DNA of 64,000 nt from positions 248,001 to 312,000 of the forward strand of contig NZ_CP016449.1 of NCBI RefSeq assembly GCF_001713375.1, in the 5' to 3' direction. Shown here one piece after another: positions 8,236-16,293 of the stretch. The DNA comes from Hydrogenophaga sp. RAC07 (GTDB lineage: Bacteria; Pseudomonadota; Gammaproteobacteria; Burkholderiales; Burkholderiaceae_C). The position numbers and the translations under genes were made by a program. Numbering within the stretch: the stretch's first letter is position 1; the number at the start of each line of letters is the position of its first letter. The notes below the pieces were generated by a model. That model was not told the origin of the DNA. It did not search any database and saw only the letters and a program-made list of their open reading frames with translations.

Positions 8236-9428
8236 TTCAATGCCGCTTTTCCCAGAATCAACAGTTGCACTTCGCTCGCACCTTCGTAGATGCGCAGCGA
8301 ACGGATGTCGCGGTACAGGCTCTCGATCTTCTGGCCCACCTGCACGCCGCGTCCGCCGAACATCTGCAGCGCCATGTCGATCACGCGCTGCGCGTTCTCG
8401 GTGGCGGTGAGCTTGGCGGCGGCGGCCGCCGTGGTGTAGGCCGGCGTGCCCATGCCTTGCGTGGTGCTGCAGTCGCGCTGCCAGGCCGCGCGGTAGGTGA
8501 GCAGGGCGGCGGCGTCGATGAGGGCGCTCATCTCGCCCAGGCGGGCCTGCGTGAGCTGGAAGTCGGCCAGGGTCTGGCCGAACATCTTGCGGTGCTTGGC
8601 CTGCGCCACCGCTTCCGCGAATGCGCGGCGCGCCATGCCGAGCGCGGCGGCGGCCACCGAGGCGCGGAAGATGTCCAGCGTCTGCATGGCGAGCTTGAAG
8701 CCGCCGTGCAGCGGGCCAACCATGGCGTCGTTGTCCAGTGCACAGTCGGCAAAACGCAGCGTGGCCAGTGGGTGCGGCGCCATCACGTGGATGTGTTCGC
8801 TGCTGTTGAGGCCGGCTTGATGTGCTTCGACGATGAAGGCGCTGATGCCACGCGCGCCGGCCTGCGGGTCGGTCTTGGCGAACACCACGTAGAAGTCGGC
8901 CAGGTCGCCGTTGCTGATCCAGGTCTTGGTGCCGTTGAGCAACCAGCCGCCGGCGGTCTGCACGGCTTGTGTGGCCATCGCCGCCACGTCGGAGCCTGCG
9001 TCGGGCTCGCTCAGTGCGAAGGCCGCGATCTTCTGGCCGCTGGCCACGGCGCTCAGGTACTTGGCCTGTTGCGCGGGTGAGCCGGCGATCGTGATCACAC
9101 CACTGCCCAGGCCCTGCATGGCAAACGCAAAGTCGGCCAGGGGGGAATGGAAAGCGAGTGTCTCGCGCAGGATCACCAGCGAGCGCGAATCGAGCGCGGG
9201 CAATGCGCCGCCGTGCGCGGCGGGCACGCAGTAGCGCAACCAACCGGCTTCGCCCAGCCGCGCCACCCAGTCCTTGCAGGCGGCGCGGTCGTCGCTCTCG
9301 TTCACGTCCTGCAGCGCGGCCCAGTCGGCCAGGCGCGGCGCCATGTCGCGGTGGTGCGCGTCGAAAAAGGGCAGTTCCCACTGCGATAGAGGTGGGTGCA
9401 TGCCGTGGGGGTGTTCGAAGGCGACCAT
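8232..9428 (-). CDS. Acyl-CoA dehydrogenase of the 2-aminobenzoate operon
   Basis: 398-residue flavoenzyme with acyl-CoA dehydrogenase signature 1 (FALSEPDAGSDVAA) and the C-terminal MFGGRGVQVG segment. The region around the catalytic base is SLRIYEGASEVQ, with Glu in YEG. It is inferred to oxidise an alicyclic or ring-opened CoA thioester formed after 2-aminobenzoyl-CoA reduction, with electrons going to ETF. The ATG at 9428 was chosen because GGGAG lies a few bases upstream and the family's N-terminus follows. The extra upstream codons come from a family A repeat. It is followed by the ligase with an ATGA overlap. Confidence 0.85.
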   Translation of the reverse strand: MVAFEHPHGMHPPLSQWELPFFDAHHRDMAPRLADWAALQDVNESDDRAACKDWVARLGEAGWLRYCVPAAHGGALPALDSRSLVILRETLAFHSPLADFAFAMQGLGSGVITIAGSPAQQAKYLSAVASGQKIAAFALSEPDAGSDVAAMATQAVQTAGGWLLNGTKTWISNGDLADFYVVFAKTDPQAGARGISAFIVEAHQAGLNSSEHIHVMAPHPLATLRFADCALDNDAMVGPLHGGFKLAMQTLDIFRASVAAAALGMARRAFAEAVAQAKHRKMFGQTLADFQLTQARLGEMSALIDAAALLTYRAAWQRDCSTTQGMGTPAYTTAAAAAKLTATENAQRVIDMALQMFGGRGVQVGQKIESLYRDIRSLRIYEGASEVQLLILGKAALK

Positions 9429-9436
9429 CAGGACTC

Positions 9437-9509
9437 CCGCCGGGCCGCCCCAAGGGAGGCCAGCGCCCCTGTGGGGGGCAGTGAATACACGAAGTGATGA
9501 GCGTGGGGG
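9437..9509 (-). repeat. Family A palindromic repeat, copy 1 (diverged)
   Basis: On the minus strand: CCCCCACGCT, a variable loop, CTGCCCCCCACAGGGGCGCTGG, then CTTGGGGCGGCCCGG. It starts 7 nt after the stop of the enoyl-CoA hydratase gene and fills the gap before the acyl-CoA dehydrogenase start. Its end supplies the GGCGGGAG used as ribosome-binding site. Confidence 0.65.
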
Positions 9510-9516
9510 TTCATGG

Positions 9517-10371
9517 TCAGTCCCCTTTAAACACGGGGCGTTGCTTGGCTGCAAAGGCCTCATACGCACGCCTGAAGTCCTGCGTCTGCATGCAGATCGC
9601 CTGCGCCTGCGCTTCGGCCTCGATCGCCTGGTCCAGCGTCATGGCCCATTCCTGGTGCAGCATGGTCTTGGTCATGCCGTGCGCGAAGGTCGGGCCTTGC
9701 GCGAGTTGCGCGGCGAGCTTGTGCGCGGCGGGCAGCAGCGCGGCGGTGTCGTGCAGCGTGTTGAAGAAGCCCCAGGCGTGGCCTTCGGCGGCGGTCATGG
9801 CGCGGCCAGTGAACAGCAGCTCGCTGGCGCGACCCTGGCCGATCATGCGCGGCAGCAGGGCACAGGCGCCCATGTCGGCACCGGCAAGGCCCACGCGGGT
9901 GAACAGGAAAGCCACCGTGGCTTGTGGCGTGCCCAGGCGCAGGTCGGAGGCCAGGGCCATCATGGCGCCGGCACCGGCGCACACACCGTCCAGCGCGGCC
10001 ACGATGGGCTGCGGGCAGGCGCGCATGGCGCTCACCAGCGCACCGGTCATGCGCGTGAAGGCCAGCAGCTCGGGCATGGTCATGGTGGTGAGCGGGCCGA
10101 TGATCTCGTGCACGTCACCGCCCGAGCAGAAGTTGTCGCCCGCGCCGGTGAGCACCACGGCCTTGATGTCGGTGCTCTTCTGCAGCGCCAGGAACCAGTC
10201 GCGCAGCTCCGCGTACGACTCGAAAGTCAGCGGGTTCTTGCGCTCGGGCCGGTTGAGCGTGACGGTGGCCACGCCGTCGTTCACGCTGAGTGCGAAGTGG
10301 CTGGGGCGTGCGTCGGCCATGGCGGTGTACTGGCCGCGCATGGGGTTGTGGTCGGGGATGGGGTGTTTCAT
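9517..10371 (-). CDS. Enoyl-CoA hydratase/isomerase-family protein of the 2-aminobenzoate operon
   Basis: 284-residue crotonase-fold protein. The oxyanion-hole segments are [11 protein letters not shown] and [20 protein letters not shown]. The hydratase Glu normally in the GGGCELA motif is replaced ([10 protein letters not shown]), and the second acidic site is in GLAGADMG. The reaction may therefore differ from simple crotonyl-CoA hydration, for example hydration or hydrolysis of an alicyclic dienoyl-CoA. The start ATG overlaps the MarR stop codon (ATGA). A second Met at 10320 is possible. A role in processing the reduced ring product of 2-aminobenzoyl-CoA is inferred from the operon. Confidence 0.85.
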   Translation of the reverse strand: MKHPIPDHNPMRGQYTAMADARPSHFALSVNDGVATVTLNRPERKNPLTFESYAELRDWFLALQKSTDIKAVVLTGAGDNFCSGGDVHEIIGPLTTMTMPELLAFTRMTGALVSAMRACPQPIVAALDGVCAGAGAMMALASDLRLGTPQATVAFLFTRVGLAGADMGACALLPRMIGQGRASELLFTGRAMTAAEGHAWGFFNTLHDTAALLPAAHKLAAQLAQGPTFAHGMTKTMLHQEWAMTLDQAIEAEAQAQAICMQTQDFRRAYEAFAAKQRPVFKGD

Positions 10372-10961
10372 GCTTCGATGCGCTGGTTGATGTCGAGTTG
10401 ATGAGCCTTCACCTTGCCCAGCAGCTTGTGCAGGCTCTCCAGGTCGCGGGGGCTCAGGCCCTGGAAGGCGTCCACGATCCATTCCTCGTGCTGGCGCGCC
10501 ATCTCGGTGAAGGTGGTGCGGCCGTGCTCGGTGAGGGCCACGCGGAACGCGCGGCGGTCGCCGTCCACGTCCAGCCGCTCCACGAGACCTTCGTTCACCA
10601 GCTGGTCGGTGATGCCGGTGACGTTGCCGCCGGTGACCATGAGCCGGTGCGAGAGCTCCTTCATCTTCAAACCCTCGGGGTGGCGCTCGAGCTGGGCCAT
10701 GAGGTCGAAGCGTGGCAGCGTGGTGTCGAACTGCTCGCGCAGGCCGGCGCGCACGCGCTTTTCGATCAGCTGCGAGCAGGTGAGCAACCGCAACCACAGG
10801 CGCAACTCGTGCGCGTGTTCGCTGTGGGCGCGGGCTTCCAGGTCCAACAGGTCCCCACGCTCCCCCGCTGCGCGAGGTCCGCTGCCCCCCGAGGGGGCTG
10901 AGCCTGCCTTGGGGCGGCCCGGCGGCTGGCTCGTGATCTTGCCTTCTCCGTTGAGGCTCAT
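10368..10961 (-). CDS. MarR-family regulator with repeat-encoded N-terminal insert
   Basis: 197-residue protein. From about residue 45 it is a standard winged-helix MarR regulator: [15 protein letters not shown], the recognition region [22 protein letters not shown], and the wing [21 protein letters not shown]. The ATG at 10961 overlaps the abmA stop (ATGA). Residues about 13-37 (Pro/Gly/Ser/Arg-rich) are encoded by a family A repeat lying in frame. A TTG near residue 39 would exclude the insert, so the start is uncertain. It probably represses the operon and responds to an aromatic CoA ester or acid. A palindrome in the abmA promoter (13397-13407) is a candidate operator. Confidence 0.8.
   Translation of the reverse strand: MSLNGEGKITSQPPGRPKAGSAPSGGSGPRAAGERGDLLDLEARAHSEHAHELRLWLRLLTCSQLIEKRVRAGLREQFDTTLPRFDLMAQLERHPEGLKMKELSHRLMVTGGNVTGITDQLVNEGLVERLDVDGDRRAFRVALTEHGRTTFTEMARQHEEWIVDAFQGLSPRDLESLHKLLGKVKAHQLDINQRIEA
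10853..10925 (+). repeat. Family A palindromic repeat, copy 2 (inside MarR coding region)
   Basis: CCCCACGCTCCCCCGCTGCG... then CTGCCCCCCGAGGGGGCTGA... ending CCTTGGGGCGGCCCGGCGG. It is very similar to copies 3 (12090) and 4 (25828). It lies opposite to the gene and is read through in frame near the N-terminus of the MarR protein. Confidence 0.8.
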
Positions 10962-13378
10962 GGTTGTGCTTCCTTCAAGGCTTGCTGACGCGCGGTTTCG
11001 CGGTAGAGCTGGTCGCGCCCACTCTCGTACTGCCGCGGCCATTGCAGCGCGCGGGTTTGCAGCTTCGCGGCCTCGTGCAGGGTCCAGGCCGGGTCGGCCA
11101 GGTGGGGGCGTGCCACGGCGCAGAGGTCGGCGCGGCCGGCGGCGATGATGCTGTTGGCGTGGTCGGCCTCTTGAATGGCGCCCACCGCCATGGTCAGGAT
11201 GCCCGCCTCGTTGCGCACGCGGTCGGCAAACGGCGTCTGGTACATGCGGCCGTACACCGGCCTGGCCGCGCGCGTGGTCTGGCCCGAGGACACGTCGATC
11301 ACGTCGCATCCGGCGGCCTTGAACAGCCGCGCCATCTCGACCGCATCGTCGGGCGTGTTGCCACCGGGGGCCCAGTCGTGCGCGGAGATGCGCACACTCA
11401 TGGGCCGGTCCTCTGGCCACGCGGCGCGCATGGCGGCAAACACCTCCAGCGGGTAGCGGCAGCGGTTGGCCAGCGTGCCGCCGTACTCGTCGGTGCGTTG
11501 GTTGGTCAGCGGGCAGATGAAGGCCGAGAGCAGGTAGCCGTGGGCCGCGTGCAGTTCGAGCCAGTCGAAGCCGGCGGCGGCTGCGCGCTTCGTCGATTCG
11601 ACAAAAGCCGCGGTGAGTGAGTCCATGTCGGCGCGTGTCATGGCACGCGGCACCTGGTTCTGCTCGCCGTAGGGCACGTCGCTGGCGGACATGACGGGCC
11701 AGTTGCCGCTCTCCAAGGGTTCGTCGATGCGCTCCCAGCCGAGCTGCGTGGAACCCTTGGGCCCGCTGTGGCCGAGCTGGATGCCGATGTGTGCGTGGCT
11801 GCTGTGGGTGAAGTCCACGATGCGTTGGAAGCCGGCTTGCTGCGCGTCGTTCCACAAGCCGGGGCAGCCGGGTGTGATGCGGCCCTCGGGCGTGGGGCTG
11901 GTCATCTCCACCATCACCAGCGCGGCGCCACCGAGGGCGCGCGCGCCCAGGTGCACCAGGTGGTAGTCGCCCACCGCGCCGTCGACCGCGCTGTACTGTG
12001 CCATGGGCGAGACGACGATGCGGTTCTTTAGCGTGAGGCCGCGCACGGTGAGCGGAAGCAGCATGGGCGGCGTGGGGTGCGGGTGTGAGCCCCCACGCTC
12101 CGCCGCTGCGCGGGTCGCTGCCCCCCGAGGGGGCTGATCCGGCTTGGGGCGGCCCGACGCCGGATCGGCCTTCGCTTGCAACCAAGCTTCGTAGCCTTCC
12201 AGCCACCCTGGATCGCGCAGGCGCAGGTTCTCATGGCTGATGCGCTGGCTGCGCGTGAGCAGCGAGTAGGCGAACTGCTCGACTTCCATGCCGGTGTAGC
12301 GGTCCACGTTCTCGAACCACTCGGTGGAGTTGCGCGCGGCGTTCTGGATCTTGAGCACCTCCACGCTGCGCCGCGCTTCGTAAGCTTGCAGCACCTCGGC
12401 CACGTCGGTGTTGGCATGGCGCGTGAACTCGTTGGCCAGGTCGATCGCGTCCTCAAGCGCGAGCTTGGTGCCGCTGCCGATGGAGAAGTGGGCGGTGTGG
12501 GCGGCGTCGCCCATGAGCACGATGGGTATCTGGCGACCAGCAACTTCAATCTGGTGTACCCAGGTCTTGCAGATCACGCGCGGAAAGCGGATCCAGTTGG
12601 CCGAGCCGCGCAGGTGCTGCGCGTTGCTGATGAGCGCGTGGCCTTCGAGCCGGTCGGCGAAGAGCTTCTCGCAGAACGCTACGCCCTCGGCCTGTTCCAT
12701 CTGGTCGATGCCGTGCGCCTTCCACACCGCTTCGGGCGTTTCCACGATGAAGGTCGAGGTCTCGCCGTCGAACTTGTAGGCGTGCGCCTGAAACCAGCCG
12801 TGCTCGGTCTGCACAAAGTCGAAGGTGAAGGCGTCGAAGGTCTTCTTGGTGCCGAGCCAGACGAAGCGGCATTCGCGCGTGTCGATGTCGGGCTGGAAGG
12901 TCTCGGCGTAGCGGGTGCGGATGCGGCTGTTGAGGCCGTCGCTGGCAATCACCAGGTCGGCGTTGTACTGCGCCGCGAGCGCCTGGTCGTCGGTCACGTC
13001 GGTTTCGAACACCAGGTTCACACCGAGGGCCAGACAACGGTCCTGCAGGATGTTGAGCAGCTTCTTGCGCCCGATGCCGCAGAAGCCGTGACCGCCCGAC
13101 CGCACGCGGCCGCCCTTGTAGAACACCTCGATGTCGTCCCAGTGGTTGAAGGCTTCACCAATGAGCGTGGCCGATTCGGCGTCGGCCGAGCGCAGGTTGC
13201 CCAGCGTCTGGTCCGAGAGCACCACGCCCCAGCCGAAGGTGTCGAACGGCCGGTTGCGTTCGACCACCGTGACGGTGAGCGAGGGGTCGCGCTGTTTCAT
13301 CAGCAAGGCGAAGTAGAGGCCGGCCGGGCCGCCGCCGATGCACAGGATGCGCTGGAGTACCGTGTCTTGAGTGTTCAT
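10958..13378 (-). CDS. abmA: 2-aminobenzoyl-CoA (anthraniloyl-CoA) monooxygenase/reductase, bifunctional flavoenzyme
   Basis: 806-residue two-domain flavoprotein. Residues about 7-400 are an FAD-dependent aromatic hydroxylase of the salicylate-hydroxylase type: [15 protein letters not shown] dinucleotide motif, and [20 protein letters not shown]. Residues about 435-800 are an Old Yellow Enzyme-type reductase with [33 protein letters not shown] and NQRTDEYGG. This arrangement is that of Aromatoleum evansii 2-aminobenzoyl-CoA monooxygenase/reductase, which hydroxylates C5 and reduces the ring, yielding a non-aromatic CoA ester. The linker (residues about 405-431) is encoded by a family A repeat in frame. 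It is first gene of the operon. A salicylyl-CoA hydroxylase alternative is less likely given the fused reductase. Confidence 0.88.
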   Translation of the reverse strand: MNTQDTVLQRILCIGGGPAGLYFALLMKQRDPSLTVTVVERNRPFDTFGWGVVLSDQTLGNLRSADAESATLIGEAFNHWDDIEVFYKGGRVRSGGHGFCGIGRKKLLNILQDRCLALGVNLVFETDVTDDQALAAQYNADLVIASDGLNSRIRTRYAETFQPDIDTRECRFVWLGTKKTFDAFTFDFVQTEHGWFQAHAYKFDGETSTFIVETPEAVWKAHGIDQMEQAEGVAFCEKLFADRLEGHALISNAQHLRGSANWIRFPRVICKTWVHQIEVAGRQIPIVLMGDAAHTAHFSIGSGTKLALEDAIDLANEFTRHANTDVAEVLQAYEARRSVEVLKIQNAARNSTEWFENVDRYTGMEVEQFAYSLLTRSQRISHENLRLRDPGWLEGYEAWLQAKADPASGRPKPDQPPRGAATRAAAERGGSHPHPTPPMLLPLTVRGLTLKNRIVVSPMAQYSAVDGAVGDYHLVHLGARALGGAALVMVEMTSPTPEGRITPGCPGLWNDAQQAGFQRIVDFTHSSHAHIGIQLGHSGPKGSTQLGWERIDEPLESGNWPVMSASDVPYGEQNQVPRAMTRADMDSLTAAFVESTKRAAAAGFDWLELHAAHGYLLSAFICPLTNQRTDEYGGTLANRCRYPLEVFAAMRAAWPEDRPMSVRISAHDWAPGGNTPDDAVEMARLFKAAGCDVIDVSSGQTTRAARPVYGRMYQTPFADRVRNEAGILTMAVGAIQEADHANSIIAAGRADLCAVARPHLADPAWTLHEAAKLQTRALQWPRQYESGRDQLYRETARQQALKEAQP
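12090..12162 (+). repeat. Family A palindromic repeat, copy 3 (inside abmA inter-domain linker)
   Basis: CCCCACGCTCCGCCGCTGCG..., CTGCCCCCCGAGGGGGCTGA..., CTTGGGGCGGCCCGACG. The hairpin core is identical to copy 2. On the abmA strand it has no stop codon in frame and encodes a Pro/Arg/Ala-rich stretch between the hydroxylase and reductase domains. Confidence 0.8.
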
Positions 13379-13386
13379 GCCTAATT

Positions 13387-13414
13387 AGTTTAGACTTGAA
13401 TTATTCAGCTTCAA
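13387..13414 (-). promoter_or_regulatory. Predicted abm promoter with overlapping MarR-type operator
   Basis: On the minus strand TTGAAG (13414-13409), 16 bp, TAAACT (13392-13387) form a plausible sigma-70 promoter just upstream of the abmA ATG (13378). The spacer holds the 11-bp perfect palindrome TGAATTATTCA (13397-13407). That is the usual place for a MarR repressor site. The same gap carries the promoter of the divergent DUF1840 gene. Confidence 0.55.
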
Positions 13415-13496
13415 TCGGGTTTACCCGCATCTGTGTCGTACCCCTGCCCGTATGGAGTACGCTGGTGAAACAGCGAAACCACAACAAGGAGACACC

Positions 13497-13823
13497 ATGT
13501 CCCTGTACCGATTCAAATCCCGCGAGACCGGCGACCTGGTCATGCTGGCCCAGCACGGCAAGCGCCTCCTGGAAATTCTCGGCAAAGATCCGTCAGGCCC
13601 GGGCGTGGTGATGCACCAGCAGATGCCCGCCGCCATTCAGGCCATCCGCGATGCGATCGTGCTCGAAGAAGCCGACCAGAAGAGGCAGATCGAAGAAGCC
13701 GCGGCCCGCGGCGACGTGGCACCGGTGTTCGATCAGGTGAGCCTGCGCATGCGCAGCGCGCCGTTCATCGAGATGCTGGAGCGTTGCGAAAAGGCGGGGG
13801 TCGAGATCGTCTGGGGGGTCTAG
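13497..13823 (+). CDS. DUF1840 family protein
   Basis: 108-residue cytoplasmic protein starting MSLYRFKSRETGDLVML. It resembles the small conserved beta-proteobacterial DUF1840 family: mixed N-terminal region, helical middle (AIVLEEADQKRQIEEAAARG), then FIEMLERCEKAGVEIVWGV. The function is unknown. The ATG at 13497 has AAGGAG 6 bases upstream and was preferred to an earlier ATG. It is divergent from the abm operon, but a functional tie is not evident. A family B repeat starts seven bases after its stop codon. Confidence 0.8.
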   Translation: MSLYRFKSRETGDLVMLAQHGKRLLEILGKDPSGPGVVMHQQMPAAIQAIRDAIVLEEADQKRQIEEAAARGDVAPVFDQVSLRMRSAPFIEMLERCEKAGVEIVWGV

Positions 13824-13829
13824 AAGAAG

Positions 13830-13925
13830 CACCCCCCGCGTCGCCTGTGGCGCCTCCCCCCTCTCTCGCCTGCGGCGGGAGGGGGCGACACCTGGGGCCG
13901 GCGGGGCCGGACCCTCGGTGTCCCT
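13830..13925 (+). repeat. Family B palindromic repeat, copy 2
   Basis: It starts CACCCCCCGCGTCGCC immediately 3' of the DUF1840 stop, continues with GCCTCCCCCCTCTCTCGCC / GGCGGGAGGGGGCG, and ends with the hairpin GACACCTGGGGCCGGC / GCCGGACCCTCGGTGTC. It is nearly identical to copy 1 and has the same orientation relative to its upstream gene. Confidence 0.85.
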
Positions 13926-13965
13926 GGGGTGGGACACGCGCACCGGAGCGCGATGCCTTCACCAA

Positions 13966-14041
13966 GAGATGCCACGGAACCGGCTCTGCCGGGCCGTGGG
14001 CATCGCCCCCTGTCAGGGGGTCGCGCGAAGCGCGGCGGGGG
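13966..14041 (-). repeat. Family B palindromic repeat, copy 3
   Basis: On the minus strand it abuts the stop codon of the Bug gene (14042) and runs CCCCCGCCGCGCTTCGCGCG, ACCCCCTGACAGGGGGC, then GATGCCCACGG...CCGTGGCATC. The outer stem is GATGCC/GGCATC instead of GACACC/GGTGTC in copies 1, 2 and 5. These are compensatory changes that keep pairing. Confidence 0.85.
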
Positions 14042-15034
14042 TCAGTCCACCTTCGCGCCGGACGCCTTCACCACCGGCGCCCACTTCGCGATCTCGGCTT
14101 CGATCAACTTGGCGAATTCCTGTGGCGTGTTGCCGCTGGGAATCGCGCCTTGGGCCACGAGCCGTTCTTTCACCGCGGGCAGGCCCAGCGCCTTGGCGGT
14201 TTCCTGTTGCAGGCGGTTCACCACCTCGGGCGGTGTGCCGGCAGGTGCGAGCAGTCCGAACCAGGAGCTGGCTTCAAAACCCGGGAGTGGCCCCGCTTCG
14301 GCCACGGTGGGAATGTCGGGCAGGGCGCTGGAACGCACGGCGCTGGTGACGGCAAAGGCCTTCAGGCCGCCGGCCTGGATGTGCGGCATGGCCGAAGGCA
14401 GGTTGTCGAACATCACGTCCATGGCGCCACCGAGCATGTCGGTCATGGCCGGGCCCGATCCGCGGTAGGGGATGTGCGTCATGAAAATGCCGGTGCGCGA
14501 CTTGAACAGCTCGCCGGCCAGGTGGATCGAGGTGCCGTTGCCGCTGGACGCCATGTTGAGTTTGCCGGGGCGGGACTTGGCGTACTTCACGAAGTCGGCC
14601 ACGCTGTTGATGCCGAGTTCCTGCGCGCGCTTGGTGTTCATCACCATCACGTTGGGCACACCGGCCACCAGCGTGATGGGGGCAAAGTCCTTTTGCGGGT
14701 CGTAGGGCAGCTTGGAGTACAGCGACTTGTTGATGCCGTGTGTGCCCACCGTACCCATGAGCAGCGTGTAGCCGTCGTTGGGGGCTTTGGCCACCAGGTC
14801 GGCGCCGATGTTGCCGCCCGCGCCCGCGCGGTTCTCCACCACCACGGGCTGGCCGAGGGCCTTGGTCAGCTCGGGCGCCAGGGTGCGCGCCAGGATGTCG
14901 GTGGTGCCGCCGGGTGCGAACGGCACCACGATGCGGATCGGTTTGCCGGGCCAGGCGGACTGTGCGGCCACCAGCCCGGGCAGGGTGGTGGCGGCCACCG
15001 TGAGTGCGACGAGGGTGCGACGGGAAAGTTTCAT
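14042..15034 (-). CDS. Bug-family tripartite tricarboxylate transporter substrate-binding protein
   Basis: 330-residue periplasmic binding protein with a twin-arginine-like or Sec signal ([25 protein letters not shown]). Bug-family landmarks are [38 protein letters not shown] and [15 protein letters not shown]. The family binds carboxylates and aromatic acids, usually for TctAB-like carriers. No carrier genes are adjacent, which is common for orphan Bug genes in Burkholderiales. The start has AGGAGACAAGC before the ATG. It is followed by a family B repeat and separated from the upstream Bug gene by a terminator. The ligand cannot be predicted. Confidence 0.9.
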   Translation of the reverse strand: MKLSRRTLVALTVAATTLPGLVAAQSAWPGKPIRIVVPFAPGGTTDILARTLAPELTKALGQPVVVENRAGAGGNIGADLVAKAPNDGYTLLMGTVGTHGINKSLYSKLPYDPQKDFAPITLVAGVPNVMVMNTKRAQELGINSVADFVKYAKSRPGKLNMASSGNGTSIHLAGELFKSRTGIFMTHIPYRGSGPAMTDMLGGAMDVMFDNLPSAMPHIQAGGLKAFAVTSAVRSSALPDIPTVAEAGPLPGFEASSWFGLLAPAGTPPEVVNRLQQETAKALGLPAVKERLVAQGAIPSGNTPQEFAKLIEAEIAKWAPVVKASGAKVD

Positions 15035-15116
15035 GCTTGTCTCCTGATGTGGTTGTGCGGGTCAATGTAGCGGTTGCCGTGCCTGTTCTCGCGGGAGACA
15101 GCGCACGGCCCAAACA

Positions 15117-15144
15117 AATACAGCCCGCGCTGGCGGGCTGTATT
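15117..15144 (-). terminator. Rho-independent terminator after Bug gene
   Basis: AATACAGCCCGC-GCTG-GCGGGCTGTATT: a perfect 12-bp stem. On the minus strand it is followed by a T-rich stretch (TATTTGTTT). It ends the transcript of the 15162-16145 gene. Confidence 0.88.
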
Positions 15145-15161
15145 CAGGGCGAGATCAACGC

Positions 15162-16145
15162 TCAGTCGGCGAACTGGCCGGCGGCGTCGATGGCGGTCTT
15201 GAGCTTGGTGATCTCGTTGGCCACAAACGCCTTGTGGCCGGCGGGGGTCACGCGGTTGTCTTTCACCACGATGGCGCCCAGGTCTTCCTGGCTCTTGATG
15301 AAAGCGGGGTCCTTCAGGGCCACCTGCAGCGCGTCGTTCAGGCGCTTGGTGACTTCGGGTGGCGTGCCCTTGGGCGCGTACAGGCCGTGCCAGATGGTCA
15401 GGTTGAATTCTTTCAGCCCCATTTCCTGCATCGACGGGTAGTCCTTGAGCAACTTGTGGCCGTCCAGGCGCTTGGCGGTGGTCACGGCGAAGGCCTTCAC
15501 ACGACCGGCTTCGATCTGAGCGGTGGTGTTGGTGGTCTGGTCGCACATGACGTCGACCTGGCCGCCGATGAGGTCGTTCATGGCCGGGCCTGTGCCGCGG
15601 TAGGCGATGGTGGTCATGGACTTGTCGAGCTTCACGGCCGACTGCCACATCAGGCCGCAGATGTGCGAGGCGGAACCCAGGCCGGCGTGCGCCAGGTTGA
15701 GCTTGCCGCCGTTGGCGCGGATGTAGGCTTCAAAGTCGCGGTAGGTGTTGGCCGGCAGCTTGGGCGAGCCCAGCAGCGTCATGGGCACATCGTTGATCAT
15801 GCCCAGGTATTCGAAGTCTTCCAGCGGCTTGAACTGTTGCTTGCGGTACAGGCTGGTGGTGGCGGCCATGCCGATGTGCCAGACCAGCAGGGTGTAGCCA
15901 TCGGGTGTGGCGCGGGCCACCTTGGTGCCTGCAATGGTGCCGCCGGCGCCGGCTGCGTTTTCCACCACGATGTTGGCGCCACCCAGCGGAGCGCGCATGG
16001 CTTCGGCCAGACGGCGGGCCACCAGGTCGGTCGGGCCGCCGGCGGCGAAAGGCACCACGAACGTGATGGGTTTCGCGGGGAAGGCCTGCGCAAAAGCGCC
16101 GGTGGAAACGGTGGCTGCCAAGGCGACAGCGAGCAAGGTTTTCAT
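15162..16145 (-). CDS. Bug-family tripartite tricarboxylate transporter substrate-binding protein
   Basis: 327-residue periplasmic binding protein with a cleavable signal peptide (MKTLLAVALAATVSTGAFAQ). Bug-family segments are FPAKPITFVVPFAAGGPTDL, IVVENAAGAGGT and MTTIAYRGTGPAMNDLIGG. It is paralogous to, but clearly diverged from, the next gene. It has its own terminator and so is probably a separate unit. No TctA/TctB partner is nearby. Position between the liv/ligase block and the aromatic operon hints at uptake of an aromatic or carboxylic acid. That is inference. Confidence 0.9.
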   Translation of the reverse strand: MKTLLAVALAATVSTGAFAQAFPAKPITFVVPFAAGGPTDLVARRLAEAMRAPLGGANIVVENAAGAGGTIAGTKVARATPDGYTLLVWHIGMAATTSLYRKQQFKPLEDFEYLGMINDVPMTLLGSPKLPANTYRDFEAYIRANGGKLNLAHAGLGSASHICGLMWQSAVKLDKSMTTIAYRGTGPAMNDLIGGQVDVMCDQTTNTTAQIEAGRVKAFAVTTAKRLDGHKLLKDYPSMQEMGLKEFNLTIWHGLYAPKGTPPEVTKRLNDALQVALKDPAFIKSQEDLGAIVVKDNRVTPAGHKAFVANEITKLKTAIDAAGQFAD

Positions 16146-16293
16146 GGAGATCTCCAGCTGGGTTTAGTGAACCCGTGAATCGTATCCCCCGGGTGGCGTC
16201 GGGAAATCGCGGAAATTACTTAGCTGCCCGGCTGGGAAAACCCTTTGCTGCACCGCAGCCAGCCGTCCGTTGACGCCTTCCGTACTACTCCCA

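Noticed and set aside
8236-9453. Apparent 962-residue fusion reading through the acyl-CoA dehydrogenase region into the CoA ligase
   Set aside because: Only the part from 8235 down matches the ligase family. The upstream codons are an alternate frame of the real dehydrogenase gene and have no family features.
14042-16145. Complete tripartite tricarboxylate transporter
   Set aside because: Only two binding proteins are present. No TctA or TctB membrane genes are adjacent.
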